A DNA stretch of 64,000 nucleotides from contig NC_080423.1 in the NCBI RefSeq assembly GCF_029873635.1, positions 92,115,191 through 92,179,190 of the forward strand, written 5' to 3'. The DNA comes from Malania oleifera. Taxonomy: Eukaryota > Streptophyta > Magnoliopsida > Santalales > Ximeniaceae. Of the stretch, positions 22,827 through 34,250 are shown one piece after another; within the stretch, counting starts at the first letter, position 1, and each line of letters begins with the position of its first letter. The notes beneath the pieces were generated by a model that made no database searches, was not told where the DNA came from, and saw only the letters and a list, made by a program, of their open reading frames with translations. Both the position numbers and the translations under genes were made by a program.

Positions 22827-23297
22827 CCTCTACTTCAGCTCCTGAAAACTCTGCTCATAGCTATCATCCCACTCAAATCTGACTTTCTTCCTCGCTAGTC
22901 GTGTCAAAGGTCCTGATAGCGCTGAGAATCCCTCAACGAAACGACGATAATAGCCTGCTAGCCCTAAGAAACTCTGAATCTCCTGGACATTTCTCGGTCT
23001 AGCCCAATTCACTACAGCCTCAATATTGCTAGGATCCATAGAAATACCGTCTCCAGATACAACATGCCCTAAGAACACGACCTTCTCAAGCCAAAATTCA
23101 CATTTACTGAACTTGCCGTACAACTTCTTTTCCTGAAGTGTCTGCAAAACCTGCCTCAAGTGCATTTCATGCTCCTCATAGTTCCTAGAATAAACCAGTA
23201 CATCATCAATAAAAACAACAACAAATTGGTCTAGGTATTGGTGGAAGACTCTATTCATCAAGTCCATAAATACCGCAGGAGCATTCGTCAAACCCAT
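22827..23297 (-). pseudogene. Reverse transcriptase, C-terminal half only
   Basis: Contains the catalytic box FIDDVLVYS (D31, D32 of the 155-residue ORF), [19 protein letters not shown] and the connection motif [14 protein letters not shown]. It starts at [10 protein letters not shown], about the middle of RT. The fingers and the first catalytic Asp are absent because a deletion joins protease codons directly to this point at about 23285. It ends at an amber codon (22827-22829) where RNase H should follow. Confidence 0.9.
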
Positions 23298-23586
23298 GCA
23301 TGTCTAACACTATCAAATCAGCAAACAATGTTTTCCCCTGAATCTCTACTGGGCAATCGTGGAGTACCCTACCACACCTCATTACCGACCCAGTCGGTGT
23401 AGATACCAATAGTTCAACATCTAATGATTGTGTTTCAGCCTCACATAATTTAATACACCCCAAGGACACAAACGAGTGTGTAGCTCCTAAATCAAATAAG
23501 ACAATAACTTTAAAAGAAAGCATAATGACCATACCTGTCACCACGTCACCTGACACCTTAGCCTCACCTGGCGTCAGAGTAAACAC
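23285..23586 (-). pseudogene. Retropepsin-like protease, fused by deletion to RT
   Basis: 111-residue ORF with VLFDLGATHSFVS, the active-site region, where the usual D-S-G-A reads D-L-G-A. This change in the catalytic triad alone would inactivate it. The C-terminal part reaches LIVLDMH and then runs out of frame into RT sequence. Confidence 0.85.
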
Positions 23587-24584
23587 CCTGGCTGGAGCCG
23601 TATTCCTCTCTGGCCCCCACGTGGCGCCTGATAACCTCCCCAGTATGGTCTAGGAGCTGGAACTACATCTAGTGGAGTAGGGCAGTCTTGTACCATGTGC
23701 CCCGATCTATCGCAACGATAGCACATTGGAGCTGCATCTGTCAGGGTAAGACAATCTCGCACTATATGTCCCGATCTACCGTAGCGGTAGCACACTACAC
23801 CACCAGCTCAACACTCTCCCCAGTGCCTCCTACCACAAGTCTGACAAACTAGAGGACCCTGCCCTGTCTGTCCCTGCTCATCCGCATCAAGACGCTCACC
23901 AATCTCTACCAAGGCCACCTTGTCGACCGACTCAGCAAAGTCCTAGATCCGCAACAGCACCACCTGCCTAAATATACTCCGCCTCAAGCCTCTCTCAAAC
24001 TGCCTCGCCTTCTTCACCTCATCAGGAATAATGTATGGGGCGAATCGAGAGAGTTCGATAAAACGTGCTGCATACTGCTGGACGGATAGTTGTCCCTACT
24101 TCAGACTCAGGAACTCTTCTACCTTAGCCTCCCTCACAGTAGTTGGAAAATATTTGTCAGAGAACAGATCTTTAAACCGGTCCCATGTCATAGCTATTAG
24201 AGTCACCCTCTGCTGCTCCAATAGTCTCACCGCAGTCCACCACCTCTCAGCCTCTCCTGTCAATTTATAGGTGGCAAAGAGGACCCTCTGTTCCTCAGTA
24301 CATTGCAGCATAGCCAAGATTTTCTCAATCTCCTGCATCTAGTTCTCAGCAGCTACAGGATCAACTCCACCTGAGAACGCCGGAGGATTCATCTTCGTAA
24401 ATTTCTCTATAGTGCACCCATGGCCTATAGATGGACCACTCTGCTCCCTCGAGCTCCTAGCAATCTCAGTCACAACCTACTGAGCCACGCTACGTAACAC
24501 CGCATCAGAGTCGGTCCCAGCTGCACCTGATGGTCCTGCTCCATCACTGCCACTCGCATGGGCACTATTTCCTTCTGGATCCAT
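23587..24584 (-). pseudogene. Gag with two CCHC knuckles, interrupted by stops
   Basis: Capsid and nucleocapsid precursor. The start is taken as the ATG at 24584 (MDPEGNS), near the expected distance from the primer site. The gag domain occupies about 24340-23960 ([27 protein letters not shown]). Two tandem zinc knuckles follow at about 23795-23700: CYRYGRSGHIVRDC, which has lost its second Cys, and CYRCDRSGHMVQDC, which is intact. In-frame stops include TAG at 24477-24479, 24339-24341, 24096-24098 and about 23945, and TGA at about 23807. Most fit single C-to-T or G-to-A changes. Confidence 0.85.
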
Positions 24585-24749
24585 CTTGGAAAATAGCAGT
24601 TGGAATTCAGTAATCCTATCCTCATAATTTACCCACCTATCCTCACCACTTATCTCAACATCTCTAACTCATTGCTAATCCCTAGTCCTACATTCTAGGA
24701 ACACAACCCGACAATAGCTTACTATGGATTTCTATGGTTTTGATATATA
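24585..24749 (-). other. 5' untranslated region of the chromovirus with a remnant primer site
   Basis: Leader between LTR and gag. At the LTR junction the minus strand reads ATCAAAACC, which looks like the distal part of a TGGTATCAGAGC-type primer site. The proximal part and the LTR end have been deleted. Confidence 0.6.
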
Positions 24750-24949
24750 AATATCTCGGCCCGTACACCGGTTTTCCATCATAGAAATCCATATCTTCCC
24801 CATTCCCAAAAAACATTATTTCACAACATTATTATACTCATGTCACAGTAAACAAATTTTTCACGTATTCAACATATCATCATTTAAACAGTATTTTTCA
24901 AATATAAATCATATATATAAATATATTTATTTTTCCTGAAACCAGATGC

Positions 24950-25000
<51 letters not shown>

Positions 25001-25691
25001 GCATTTTCTCAAAACAAAACTAGCTTAGTTTATCCCCTTACCTGATTCTTGAAAAGCCCCTAAGAAAATCTTCCCCGTACCCACAAGGTTCTCAACTCAA
25101 CACCCTGAAAATGAAACGTAGAATTAAAGTTCAGTATTTTCGTGCGTACAATATTTTCTATAACTACCACTAAGTCAAATTCGGTTTAAAAAGTCTTACC
25201 TCAACTTAGGGATGATTCCCAACTTTCCCAATCAACACCCTTGGAAATGAAAATTTCCAGTATTAAAGTTCAGTATTTTTACGCGTATATCACTTTCTTC
25301 AACTGTCAAAAATCCAAATATTGAATATAAAGTCTTACCTTAGATTTGGGATGAAATCCAACTTCGTTTCCCTGACGATCCGCTTCGGCAGACTTGTAGA
25401 GAACTTCGCCAGGAGCGTCGTGGTGGCTTCGGTTTCTCGATCCGGCATAAAACTAGCCCGGAATCGAAGAGAGAGAGAGTCATAGGAGAGAGAGAGGAGA
25501 GAGAGAGAGAGAGAGAGAGAGCACTTCCAAAAAATCTAAGCAAGCTTCTTGAAGAAGCTTGAGTTATATTTTATATATAGTAATCATTAATTAAAGTAAA
25601 GCTTCTTGAAGAAGCTTTCACACTTTCTATATATATATATATATATATATACCTTTAACCTTTATATTAAATGCATATCATAATAACTTAC

Positions 25692-25728
<37 letters not shown>

Positions 25729-25729
25729 G

Positions 25730-25772
<43 letters not shown>

Positions 25773-25907
25773 CATGCTTCAATATTTATATATATATATA
25801 TATTCCTTATCATACTATTCATTTTACTTGTTAATTTAATTAATTAATTTTATTTTATTATTTTATTATTATTATTATTTTAAATTTTATTTTTTCCGGT
25901 TACTACA
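24750..25907 (-). repeat. 5' LTR of the chromovirus, truncated
   Basis: About 1.16 kb, matching 19515-20609 of the 3' LTR. The part equivalent to 18325-19515 (about 1.2 kb) is absent. The breakpoint lies in or beside a (TA)n run. It keeps the donor-like site (about 25044) but lacks the conserved block and acceptor-like site. Microsatellites are expanded relative to the other LTR: (TA)n 24954-24997, (GA)n 25467-25522, (CA)n 25706-25755. Confidence 0.9.
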
Positions 25908-26682
25908 ATTCACTCGGCAGACCTCGGCTTAGGCCAACTGACCAAACTCACCACTATAAGAAAAAAGGTTAATAGTGAAGGTTTTAAACCGTCGCTAATA
26001 ATCAAAAATTGTCACTAATCGTATTAGTCACGGTTTTGTTAGTATTAGTGACAGTTTTAATTTTGTCACTATATCTATGGATACTAATACTTATTAGTGA
26101 CAAAATATTCAAACTGTCACTAATAGTAGAGTATTAGTGACGAAAAAAAAAAAATAGTCACTAATAGCCTACGACTATCACTATAAATCATACATATGAT
26201 TAGATTAAATTCGTCACCAAAGCGCAAGTGTTAGTGACGGATTTAATAATCGTCACTAATATGAGACTATTAGTGACGCTTAATAAACAGTCACTAATGT
26301 TACGCTTTTAGTGACGGTTACTAGAACCATCACTAATAATATACCATTAGTAACAATTATAAAACCGTTACTAATATTGTGCCTTTAGTGACGAATATGA
26401 ATGCAGAAAATGGTGATTCTATAGTGATGGTTTTAGACTTTTAGTGACGATTAATAAACTGTCACTAAAAGTTCATCATGCTATTATTAGTAACGGTTTT
26501 GTAAATCATCATTAATACTTTGAAATAAAAAAAAAAATTGAAAATTTCTGTAAAAACTTGTAATTACATTTTAGAATACAAACAACATGTAATTCATAAA
26601 TTTTTCAAAATTAAAATACATATATACAAATAAAAATTCAAATTAAAAGATAAAAAATAATTTTGTTAAGAAAGTCTAGAAT

Positions 26683-27010
26683 GTAATCTACGAAGAACAA
26701 TACATTTTACCATGTTATCTAAAAGGTATCCTTCACATGGATATGTGGGGTCTTATTTCCGTACGTCGTTAATTCATCTTTAGAGTTTCGTTCGGTGTAT
26801 TTTGTTTTGTGTTTTGTTTTGTTTTGTTTTGTTTATTTTGTTTTTTGGTTGTTTTTATGTTTTTTTTTCTCCTTTGTTAGTTATGTTTAATTTTGTTTGT
26901 TCTAGTTTGGTTGGTTGGTGTTAACTTGTAACCACGGTATTCCTCCACCAAAAGTAATGGTTTATTAATAAATAAATAGAGGTACCGCCCTCTTTTACCC
27001 AAAAAAAAAA
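26683..27010 (+). mobile_element. 5'-truncated LINE (L1-type) 3' end
   Basis: 328 bp ending GTACCGCCCTCTTTTACCC plus poly(A), typical of plant L1 3' ends, with a (GTTTT)n-rich upstream part. A 12-bp TSD flanks it: AAAGTCTAGAAT (26671-26682) and AAAGTCCAGAAT (27011-27022). The CACTA-like copy at 10250-13538 shows the corresponding uninterrupted site at about 13200-13250 (minus strand). Confidence 0.85.
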
Positions 27011-27244
27011 AAAGTCCAGAATACAAGAAAAGTCAAAATTAAAGCTGTATCCGACTGTAGTGCCTGCCATCGTCGTAGTGCTCTAACAGCCACAAACCCT
27101 ACAAAATCATAATTATACAAGAAATTAGTATACAATATTTGAACATATATGTATATACTATAATTAAATATGATTTGATAGCGAAATGATCAGACAATCA
27201 AACATAGTGGAAAAAATGATACAATTGTAAAATAACTAAATTTG

Positions 27245-28975
27245 ATCAGACGAAAGTCAGCCCACTCGGTTCGGACCTCGTATGATCGAATTGTAAGCTT
27301 AGTTTACTAAGTAGTTTGTTTGTATTATAACTTTGCTTTTAAGTTGGGAAAAACCTCTCGGGGAGCAATTTTTGGGGACTGTCAGATCAGGCATGTTCAA
27401 TTCGATGTGATGAACGTCTCGGGACTAACCGAACTCCATTTGGACCTCGAATGCCCGAATTGGACACATGGGTGGTTAAATTCAACTAAGTGTACTAAGT
27501 TTGCCTCTAAGCGTATAATTTTCAATTGGCATGGAGTTTTTGAGTATCGTCAGATCCGTAACATCTAGCTCGTTGTGACGGATGTGTCGAGACTGACCAC
27601 GATTGGTTTGGACCTTGTATGCCTGATTTGGACACCTGAGTGCTTAAAATAAGCTAAATTTACTAAGTAGTTTGTTTCTATTCTAACTTTACTTCTAAAT
27701 AGGGAAAAAACTCTCAGAGAGGAGTTTATGGGAACCATCAGATCCGACACATCCAATTCGATGTGATGGCCGTGTCAAGATTGACTGAACTTAGTTTGGA
27801 CCTCGAATGCCTGAATTGGACACATAGGTGGTTAAATTCAACTAAGTGTATTAAGTTCGCCTCTAAGTGTATATTTTCAATTGACATGGAGTTTTTGGGG
27901 ACTGTCAAATCCGACACGTCCAGTTTGATGTGACGGATATGTTGGGATTAACCACACTCGGTTTAGACCTCGTATGCTCGATTTGGACACTTGGATGCTT
28001 AAAATTAACTAAGTTTACTAAGTAGTTTGTTTCTATTCTAACTTTACTTCTAAGTGGAGAAAAAGCTTTTGGGGAGGAGTTTTTGGGGACCGTCATTGCA
28101 GGCACATCCAGTTTGATGTGACTAACGTGTTGGGACTAACCACGCTCAGTTTGGACCTCGTATGCCCGATTTGGACACCTGAGTGCATAAGAATGAACTA
28201 AGTGTACTAAGTTCGCCTCTAAGCATATAATTTTCAATTGGCTTGGAGTTTATAGGGACCGTCAGATCCAACACATCCATTTTGATGTGACGAATGCCTT
28301 GGGACTGGTTGAACTCAATTTGGACTTTGAATGCCCGAACTAGACACAGTTGTTAAATTCAACTAAGTGTAATAAGTTCGTCTCTAAGCGTATAATTTTC
28401 AATTAGCATGGAATTTTTGGAGACCATTAGATCCAACGCGTCCAGTTTGATGTGACAGATGTGTCAAGATTGATTATACTCGGTTTAGACCTTGTATGCC
28501 CAATTTGGACACCTGAGTGCTTAAAATGAACTAAATTTACTAAGTAGTTTGTTTCTATTCTAACTTTACTTCTAAGAGGGGAAAAAATTATAGGGGAGGA
28601 GTTTTTAGGGACCGTCGGTGTAGGCACATCCATTTCGATGTGACAAATGTGTTGGGACTCACCACGCTTGGTTTGGATTTCATATGCCCGAATTAGACAA
28701 CTGAGTGCTTAAAATGAACTAAGTTTACTAAGTAGTTTGTTTCTATTCTAACTTTGCTTCTAATTGGAGCAAAAGCTTTCGAAGAGGAGTTTTTGGGGAT
28801 CGTTAGTGTAAGCATGTGCAATTCAATGTGACGGACGTATCGGGACTGACCACACTCGATTTGGACCTTGTACGCTCAATTTGGACTTCTAAGTGCTTAA
28901 AATGAACTAAGTTTACTAAGTAATTTGTTTCTATTCTAACTTTGTTTCTAAGTGGGGAAAAAGCTTCTATCAATT
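27245..28975 (+). repeat. Tandem array inside the CACTA-like element
   Basis: About nine to ten units of roughly 170-190 bp, the same family as 10250-13010 in opposite orientation. Units contain GGTTTGGACCTCGTATGCCC, TTTACTAAGTAGTTTG and GGAGTTTTTGGGGACCGTC. ORFs of 60-80 residues recur at each unit with near-identical text (for example 27565-27756, 27905-28105, 28427-28633). They reflect the repeat and are not genes. Confidence 0.85.
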
Positions 28976-30236
28976 CATTGCATACACAAAACATATAATA
29001 AAATATGAAAATATAACTGCATAATTACATTGTGTAATTTAGAATAACTCAATTTCAAAACTCCCAACACAAATTTTAAACGCGCTATTTCTTTTTTGGG
29101 CATCAAATTCCAATTTACTGTGATGAAGAGTTTCAAAAGATCTCACAACCTCTATTGCATTTAAAAAATTAGTACAATCATTGCAAAACTTCACCACAGA
29201 TGCAAGACTAATACAAGACACCACAAAAAAATCCAAACCAACTTGCGCGTAGTGCACTGCAGCCTTTTCTAGCATTTTTCAAGCCTTCCTGGTGTGTAAA
29301 ACCAAAAAAATAGATTACCCAGGGCCTCCAAAATGTACCCTCTACCTCCCCGCAAATTTTCATAACTTTTTAATTAATTTGCTATTTTTCCTGAATTTTT
29401 CCTTTTTTTAATTCAAAAACTATTAGTGATGGTTGAGAAAACTCATCACTAATAATAGATTATTAGTGACGATTGTACTAAACCGTTACTAATATTTTTG
29501 ACTTTCCCCGATCAACACTACATTATTAGTGATGGTTACATAAATCGTGACTAATACATGACTAGTAGTGACGGTTTACACAACCGTAACTAATACTACA
29601 ACTAATACGTTTGACTTTTACCCCAGTCAAGGCTAATTTTTTAGTGACGATTTTATGACCCGTCACTAATACAAGACTATTAGTAACGATTTTGTAAATC
29701 ATGGCTAATAATTTACTATTAGTGATTGTTGAGAAACCATGACTAATAATTCACTATTAGTGACGCCCTAAAACTGTCACTAATAATATAGAAACTGTCG
29801 TTAATATTTTCTCGGGAAATTTTAGTGCCAAAAGTGGCTTCCTGCGATAGTTTAGTGACAGAATTCTTAGTGGCAATTTTGAAAACCGTCACTAGCACCT
29901 GTATTATTTGTGACGGTTTTTTAAAACTGTCACTAATAAGCGCTTTTAGTGATGGTTTCCAAACCGTCACTAATAATTCCGTTACTAAAATCCAGTTTTT
30001 TTGTAGTACACGTAGTTTTGGAAATCGCCTTGGTCAGCCGACCGGCACCTTTCACGGCCAACCGAACCCCTAAATAAATTTCAAATTTCTATGTAAGGTC
30101 AGCCAACTGGCGTTGGTGCCAATTGATCGAACCTCTCAGGTTTCGGCTATGTTTTAGCACTAACTACATTTAAATCTTAATTAAACAATTTTGAAAAAGA
30201 CCAACATGTCTCTAACGGTCATATTTTGTCAAGACT

Positions 30237-30245
30237 CTATAAATG
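30237..30245 (+). promoter_or_regulatory. TATA-like box of the 17711-31671 solo LTR
   Basis: CTATAAATG, downstream of GACC/GGTC-rich motifs at 30040-30150, in the position expected for a copia LTR promoter. Confidence 0.5.
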
Positions 30246-32000
30246 CCCCTTCATTACTCATTTTTTAATTAATGCTTATATTGAAAATTCTCCCAAAACA
30301 TTTTTGTGTTTTATTGATTTATACTCTCTTACACTTCTCATTTCAAAAATTATTTTGAGAGAACATTCATTTTTTTTTTCATCTCTTTCATTTGCAAATT
30401 GATTGCACTCGAAGGTTATTAAAAGGAGTATATATTTTGGGCATTCACTCTATCATCTTAAGGCACTTACTCTCACTTAAGCTTTTATTTTTTAAAAATC
30501 ATTTTGAGAGTAAGCTTAGAGTTTCTCCCAACTATTTCCTTGATAAATATTTTTGAAAGAACTTGTTTTATTGCTTGTGAATCTTTGCACATCTATTGCA
30601 AGATTCAAGAGCTTACTTAGTCTTTATTGCAAAAATCTATTTGAGCTAAAAACCCTAGCTTCCCTTAAACTTTATTTTTAAATATCATTATTTAGGAAAA
30701 ATTCTTGAGGATTTAAGATCTTTGAAGTATTCATTGCATACTCCATTTTATATCAAAGATCATATACTTTTCTTTGGGCAACAAAATTAGTTAAAAACAA
30801 AACCCTAAGTTCTCCTACACCTTTCATTGAAAAATATTTTGGAGAAATATTTATTAGGGTTAAATCTTTGAAGTGCTTATCATATAAATCATTTTCAAAC
30901 ATTGCATTATCTATTTTGAGAAAAATATACCTACTCACTTAAGCTTTATTTCATATCTTGTATGAGAGTGCATTGTTCTTAAATTTGTACGTCTCTACTT
31001 ATTTGAGAAGCATTATATTTGTACACAAATTTTATTTTCTTTGTATTCTAGACGTGGCCTGAGGAGAGAGACTTGCCCTGTGAAGAGTCCTGGATTGACT
31101 CAGACCCGATTAAGAAAGCTATGATTTGCACTATCCTGTAAGTAAAGTATGCACAGCTTGGCTCAGTCTGGTAATTGAGCTGAGGTGTCTCCGCCTCGTA
31201 AGTAGAATTGGTTGTGTTCAGCCCCGTAATTTGAGTTGGGGAGTCTCCGCCCTGAAAGGAGAGTATAAGTTGCATCGCTCCATCCGGTTAAGTGAGCAAA
31301 TAGTGGAGTCCTCTTGCTTGTTAGCTTGAGGTGGGAACGTAGATTGGTTTGGCCGAATCTCGATAAAAATACTATGTCTATTTTCTCTTCTTTACACTCT
31401 TTAATTTGCACATTACATTTTCGTACACATGCATGTTTATAATTGATGTATAGTGAATGTTATGCATATTTTAAATATTGTGAATGACTGAGAAATACTA
31501 AGACTGCTATATTGTTTTATATTTCTATTCAGTTAAATATTATTGAGATTTATAATACTTAGAAAGACCCTATATAAGTTGTGCTATACTGATTGTGATT
31601 CACATTTAACCTAAGAGGAATTTTTAAAATACCTAATTCACCCCTCTGTTGGGTATATGTCATTCCTCTCAATTTGTTTCTTGGTCTCCATAGAAAACAA
31701 GGATAGTGTTTCAATTTCTTTGTCTTTGTGAAAAATTAGGGGTTGTAATTGGTTCCTTGATCTCCGTTAAAACAAAGATATAGTGGAACCTTGATATGGT
31801 TGGTCTTGAGAGAGTGGACGTAGGCAAGGATAGTCAAACCACTATAAAAATGAGTTTGCATCTCCGTTTGCTTCTTTCTTTCAATTGCTTTTATATTTGC
31901 ATGATTTGCTTGATTATGATATTAGCTTTAACTTTCGTATCAAGCACTTTTAATTTCATTAAACTCAATTCACCCCTTTTTAGTTTGCCTTTGGCCAACA

Positions 32001-32490
32001 GAGGGTGCATGATATTTGTGACATACGTGAAGTGAAGGGTGTACGTATACGGAGTTAGGATAGAACTATAGATCTTCTTACATTATATAGGCAACAGGTG
32101 AAGACGAAAGGGCAGACATTCAACTTCAAATTTTTAAATACATCAAAATTTTAATCTTCATGAAGATCACAAAGGGTAAAACTATCATTATAATTTTTGT
32201 CATTTTAAAAACTACTAAAAGTTTACCTTCAGTCTTTTGAGAATAGTTTAATTTACTAGGTTTTAATCTTTACAAAAACATCAAAAAACCAAGCATAATT
32301 ATGGATTTAAAAAACTTTAAAATTTTAGGTTAATCATAAACCCTTGAATAAGTTCTTCTATTGAAAATTTGAAACTTTCAACTACAATGTCTTTGTTTGA
32401 ATTACTTTTATTTCTCATATTGAAATTTTATTAAAATTCTCAACTACAGTGTCCTTGATTTTAATTACTATCTCTCTCATTTTTTAAGAC
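32001..32490. other. Intergenic, nothing recognised
   Basis: AT-rich DNA between the copia LTR end and the SINE. Confidence 0.6.
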
Positions 32491-32503
32491 TACTTCATTT
32501 CTC

Positions 32504-32777
32504 TTCTTTTTCTTTTTTCTTTTTTTTGTTTACATCGGGTGTCTTGGCTTCCCCGACACATCCAGCTGACACTCTCGTTGACCGGACACAGTCTGGCACA
32601 CTCTTGTGGCGACACTGGGTACTCTGACTATTCCCACGTCCATGCAACAAGGCTCCTCTCACTACGCAGGGGTAAATACAAGATTTACTCGAAGGGACAG
32701 GAATCGAACCTGGGACTTAAACCAACAAGTGGCTCATGTCAAGCCTACCCTTGCCACCTCAGCCCTTGCCTCAGGGA
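32504..32777 (-). mobile_element. Full-length SINE (tRNA-derived)
   Basis: About 274 bp on the minus strand, from CCTGAGGCAAGGG (32777) to a poly(A)-rich tail (32530-32504). The B-box-like GGTTCGATTCC lies at about 32712-32702, and an A-box-like GAGGTGGCAAGGG near 32760. It is flanked by a perfect 13-bp TSD, TACTTCATTTCTC (32491-32503 and 32778-32790), direct evidence of target-primed retrotransposition. The three overlapping plus-strand ORFs here (32539-33053) are incidental. Confidence 0.88.
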
Positions 32778-32790
32778 TACTTCATTTCTC

Positions 32791-34186
32791 ATTTTGTTCT
32801 TTCCCAAAATTGCCAAACAGCCCTTCTATTTTTTTTCTACTCTCTCTCTCTCTCACTCACTTTGTGTGTTTGGGGATGTGATGCAGAGATGGTAATAGAC
32901 AAAGACACCTTGCCCTATTTGTTAAGGCACAGCTGTGTGGGGGACATTGTGGGATCCAGTGGGGTCATCATATCCTTGTTTGGCTTTCATTTTTCCAAAT
33001 CCCTTCTAATATTTTTCCAACTCCTTGAGTTATCTTTTCTGTCTTTATTGTGATTGGAAAATTTTTCCCTTCTGTGATTTGGATTTCATATTGTGTTTGA
33101 ACAACTTTTTTTCTGTAAAATGAAATCAAAGCTCCTTTTGTTGTCTCAATTATAACCTTTTGTCTGTGACCAAAAACAGATGCCGCAATTGTAACAGGAC
33201 CTTTTCAAGTTCCCTCAATTAAAGAAAATTAAAGGGATGTGCCATCCCTGCAGTTCCACAAAATTACATTAATTAATTTTTTTTAAATAGTCTCCGATCA
33301 TTACGTAATTCCTACTACTTAATGATTAATTAGTATTCTTACATATACGACTTGAAACTTGTTTCGAATACCATCAAACTTTGAATATCACTTTCTATGT
33401 GATGTGAAATCCTTATTAATGCGCAAAAAAACATTATATGCATCCAAAATCACGGTAAGCGAAGCATAATTCTGTACACAAATGCCGGTGTTCAATGATT
33501 AAGTTCGTACATAAAAAAACTTAAAACTTGTTTTTTTTATAAAAAAATTCTCTCTTTAGGAAAATAATTATAATACAAATCATACTTAGACATAAAGTAA
33601 ATCAAGCTACTTGATCAATGCAGCTCATATCGAAGGACAACTTTTAACATGATGGTGATAAAACCGTAGACAAACGACCATGATGAAATCAACAGAGAAA
33701 CACGATTACAAATAATTACACAGTCATCCATACATATATTTCAATGTATGTATATATATAGAGAGAGAGAGAGAGAGAGGGAAAAAATAGCTACATTTTG
33801 CGAATATTAGGGTCATCATTTTGGTAGGGTAGGGCCATGGGGCCCATGGGCCATTTGGGCCTGAGGTGGGTCCTCCATATTTACTTTGTTTGGGCTGAAT
33901 TGAAAAGTATAAGGGCTTCCGAGCTAGGCTATCCCTACATTCACACGAGGAGACTAGAAAATAAAAGGAGGACTTTTACTTTTAGACTGGATAAAACACG
34001 GATATCACGATCAATGATCCTATACCCTTATCCCCACTTTCACACCATAGCATCTTCCAAGCTGCCTCCATTTTTGTTGATAGTGAAAGACCCACTCTCC
34101 ACTCAATTCCTCCCCCAGTTTTCATTTCTTCTCTCCCTTTAGGGTCACTCTCCTTGAAACCTCCCCTTTGTTTCCATGTAATTGTG

Positions 34187-34250
<64 letters not shown>

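Larger units (their letters stand above)
18325..25907 (-). mobile_element. Defective Tekay/Del-type chromovirus (Ty3/gypsy)
   Basis: 7583 bp with a perfect TSD ATTCA at 18320-18324 and 25908-25912. On the minus strand the order is 5' LTR (25907-about 24750, truncated), gag, protease, reverse transcriptase, RNase H, integrase with chromodomain, purine tract and 3' LTR (20609-18325). Domain order and the C-terminal chromodomain place it among chromoviruses. It cannot be autonomous: the primer site and the end of the 5' LTR are deleted, the N-terminal half of RT is missing, and gag and pol carry many in-frame amber codons and at least one frameshift. Confidence 0.92.
25952..30008. mobile_element. 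Non-autonomous CACTA-like DNA transposon
   Basis: It starts CACTATAAGAAAAAAGG and ends CCAGTTTTTTTGTAGTA, near-perfect CACTA termini with TAGTG changed to TAGTA. A 3-bp TSD, CAC, is at 25949-25951 and 30009-30011. Both ends (25975-26520 and 29420-30000) are filled with subterminal repeats of the form TTAGTGACGGTTT and its inverse AAACCGTCACTAA. This is the layout of En/Spm elements, whose transposase binds such repeats. The middle holds a tandem array (27245-28975) and a short unique part (28980-29400) with no transposase ORF. A LINE fragment lies at 26683-27010. Confidence 0.87.
17711..31671 (+). mobile_element. Copia-like solo LTR (about 2.3 kb net) carrying two further insertions
   Basis: Bounded by a perfect TSD ATTTG (17706-17710 and 31672-31676). 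It starts TATTGACTTTTTGAG (TG changed to TA) and ends CATTCCTCTCA. The LTR itself is 17711-18324, 25913-25948 and 30012-31671. The parts join in register: GACC/GGTC-rich motifs are found on both sides of each insertion. A TATA-like CTATAAATG lies at 30237-30245 on the plus strand. No interior region is present, so this is a solo LTR from LTR-LTR recombination. The ORFs at 31048-31411 are in the LTR and not protein-like. Confidence 0.78.
16919..32000 (+). mobile_element. Copia-like 3' end plus LTR, second tandem copy, split by a 14-kb nest
   Basis: It repeats the unit at 15280. The LTR starts TGTTAACC at 17106 after the purine tract, runs to 17710, and resumes after the nested insertion at 31672. 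It ends TTGGCCAACA at 32000. Without the insertion it would be about 930 bp. The distal part (31677-32000) contains a TATA-like ACTATAAAAATG and TCTCCGTTTGCTTC. No copia gag or pol ORF is in the window. Confidence 0.78.

Noticed and set aside
18325-25907. Possible intact, active retrotransposon because of its perfect TSD
   Set aside because: The primer site, half of RT and part of the 5' LTR are deleted, and the protease active-site Ser is replaced by Leu, besides many stops.
27565-28994. Series of similar 60-70-residue ORFs on the minus strand
   Set aside because: They repeat with the tandem array period and have no independent coding evidence.
32690-32780. tRNA gene suggested by a perfect B box
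   Set aside because: No cloverleaf can be drawn. The poly(A)-like tail and 13-bp TSD show a SINE.
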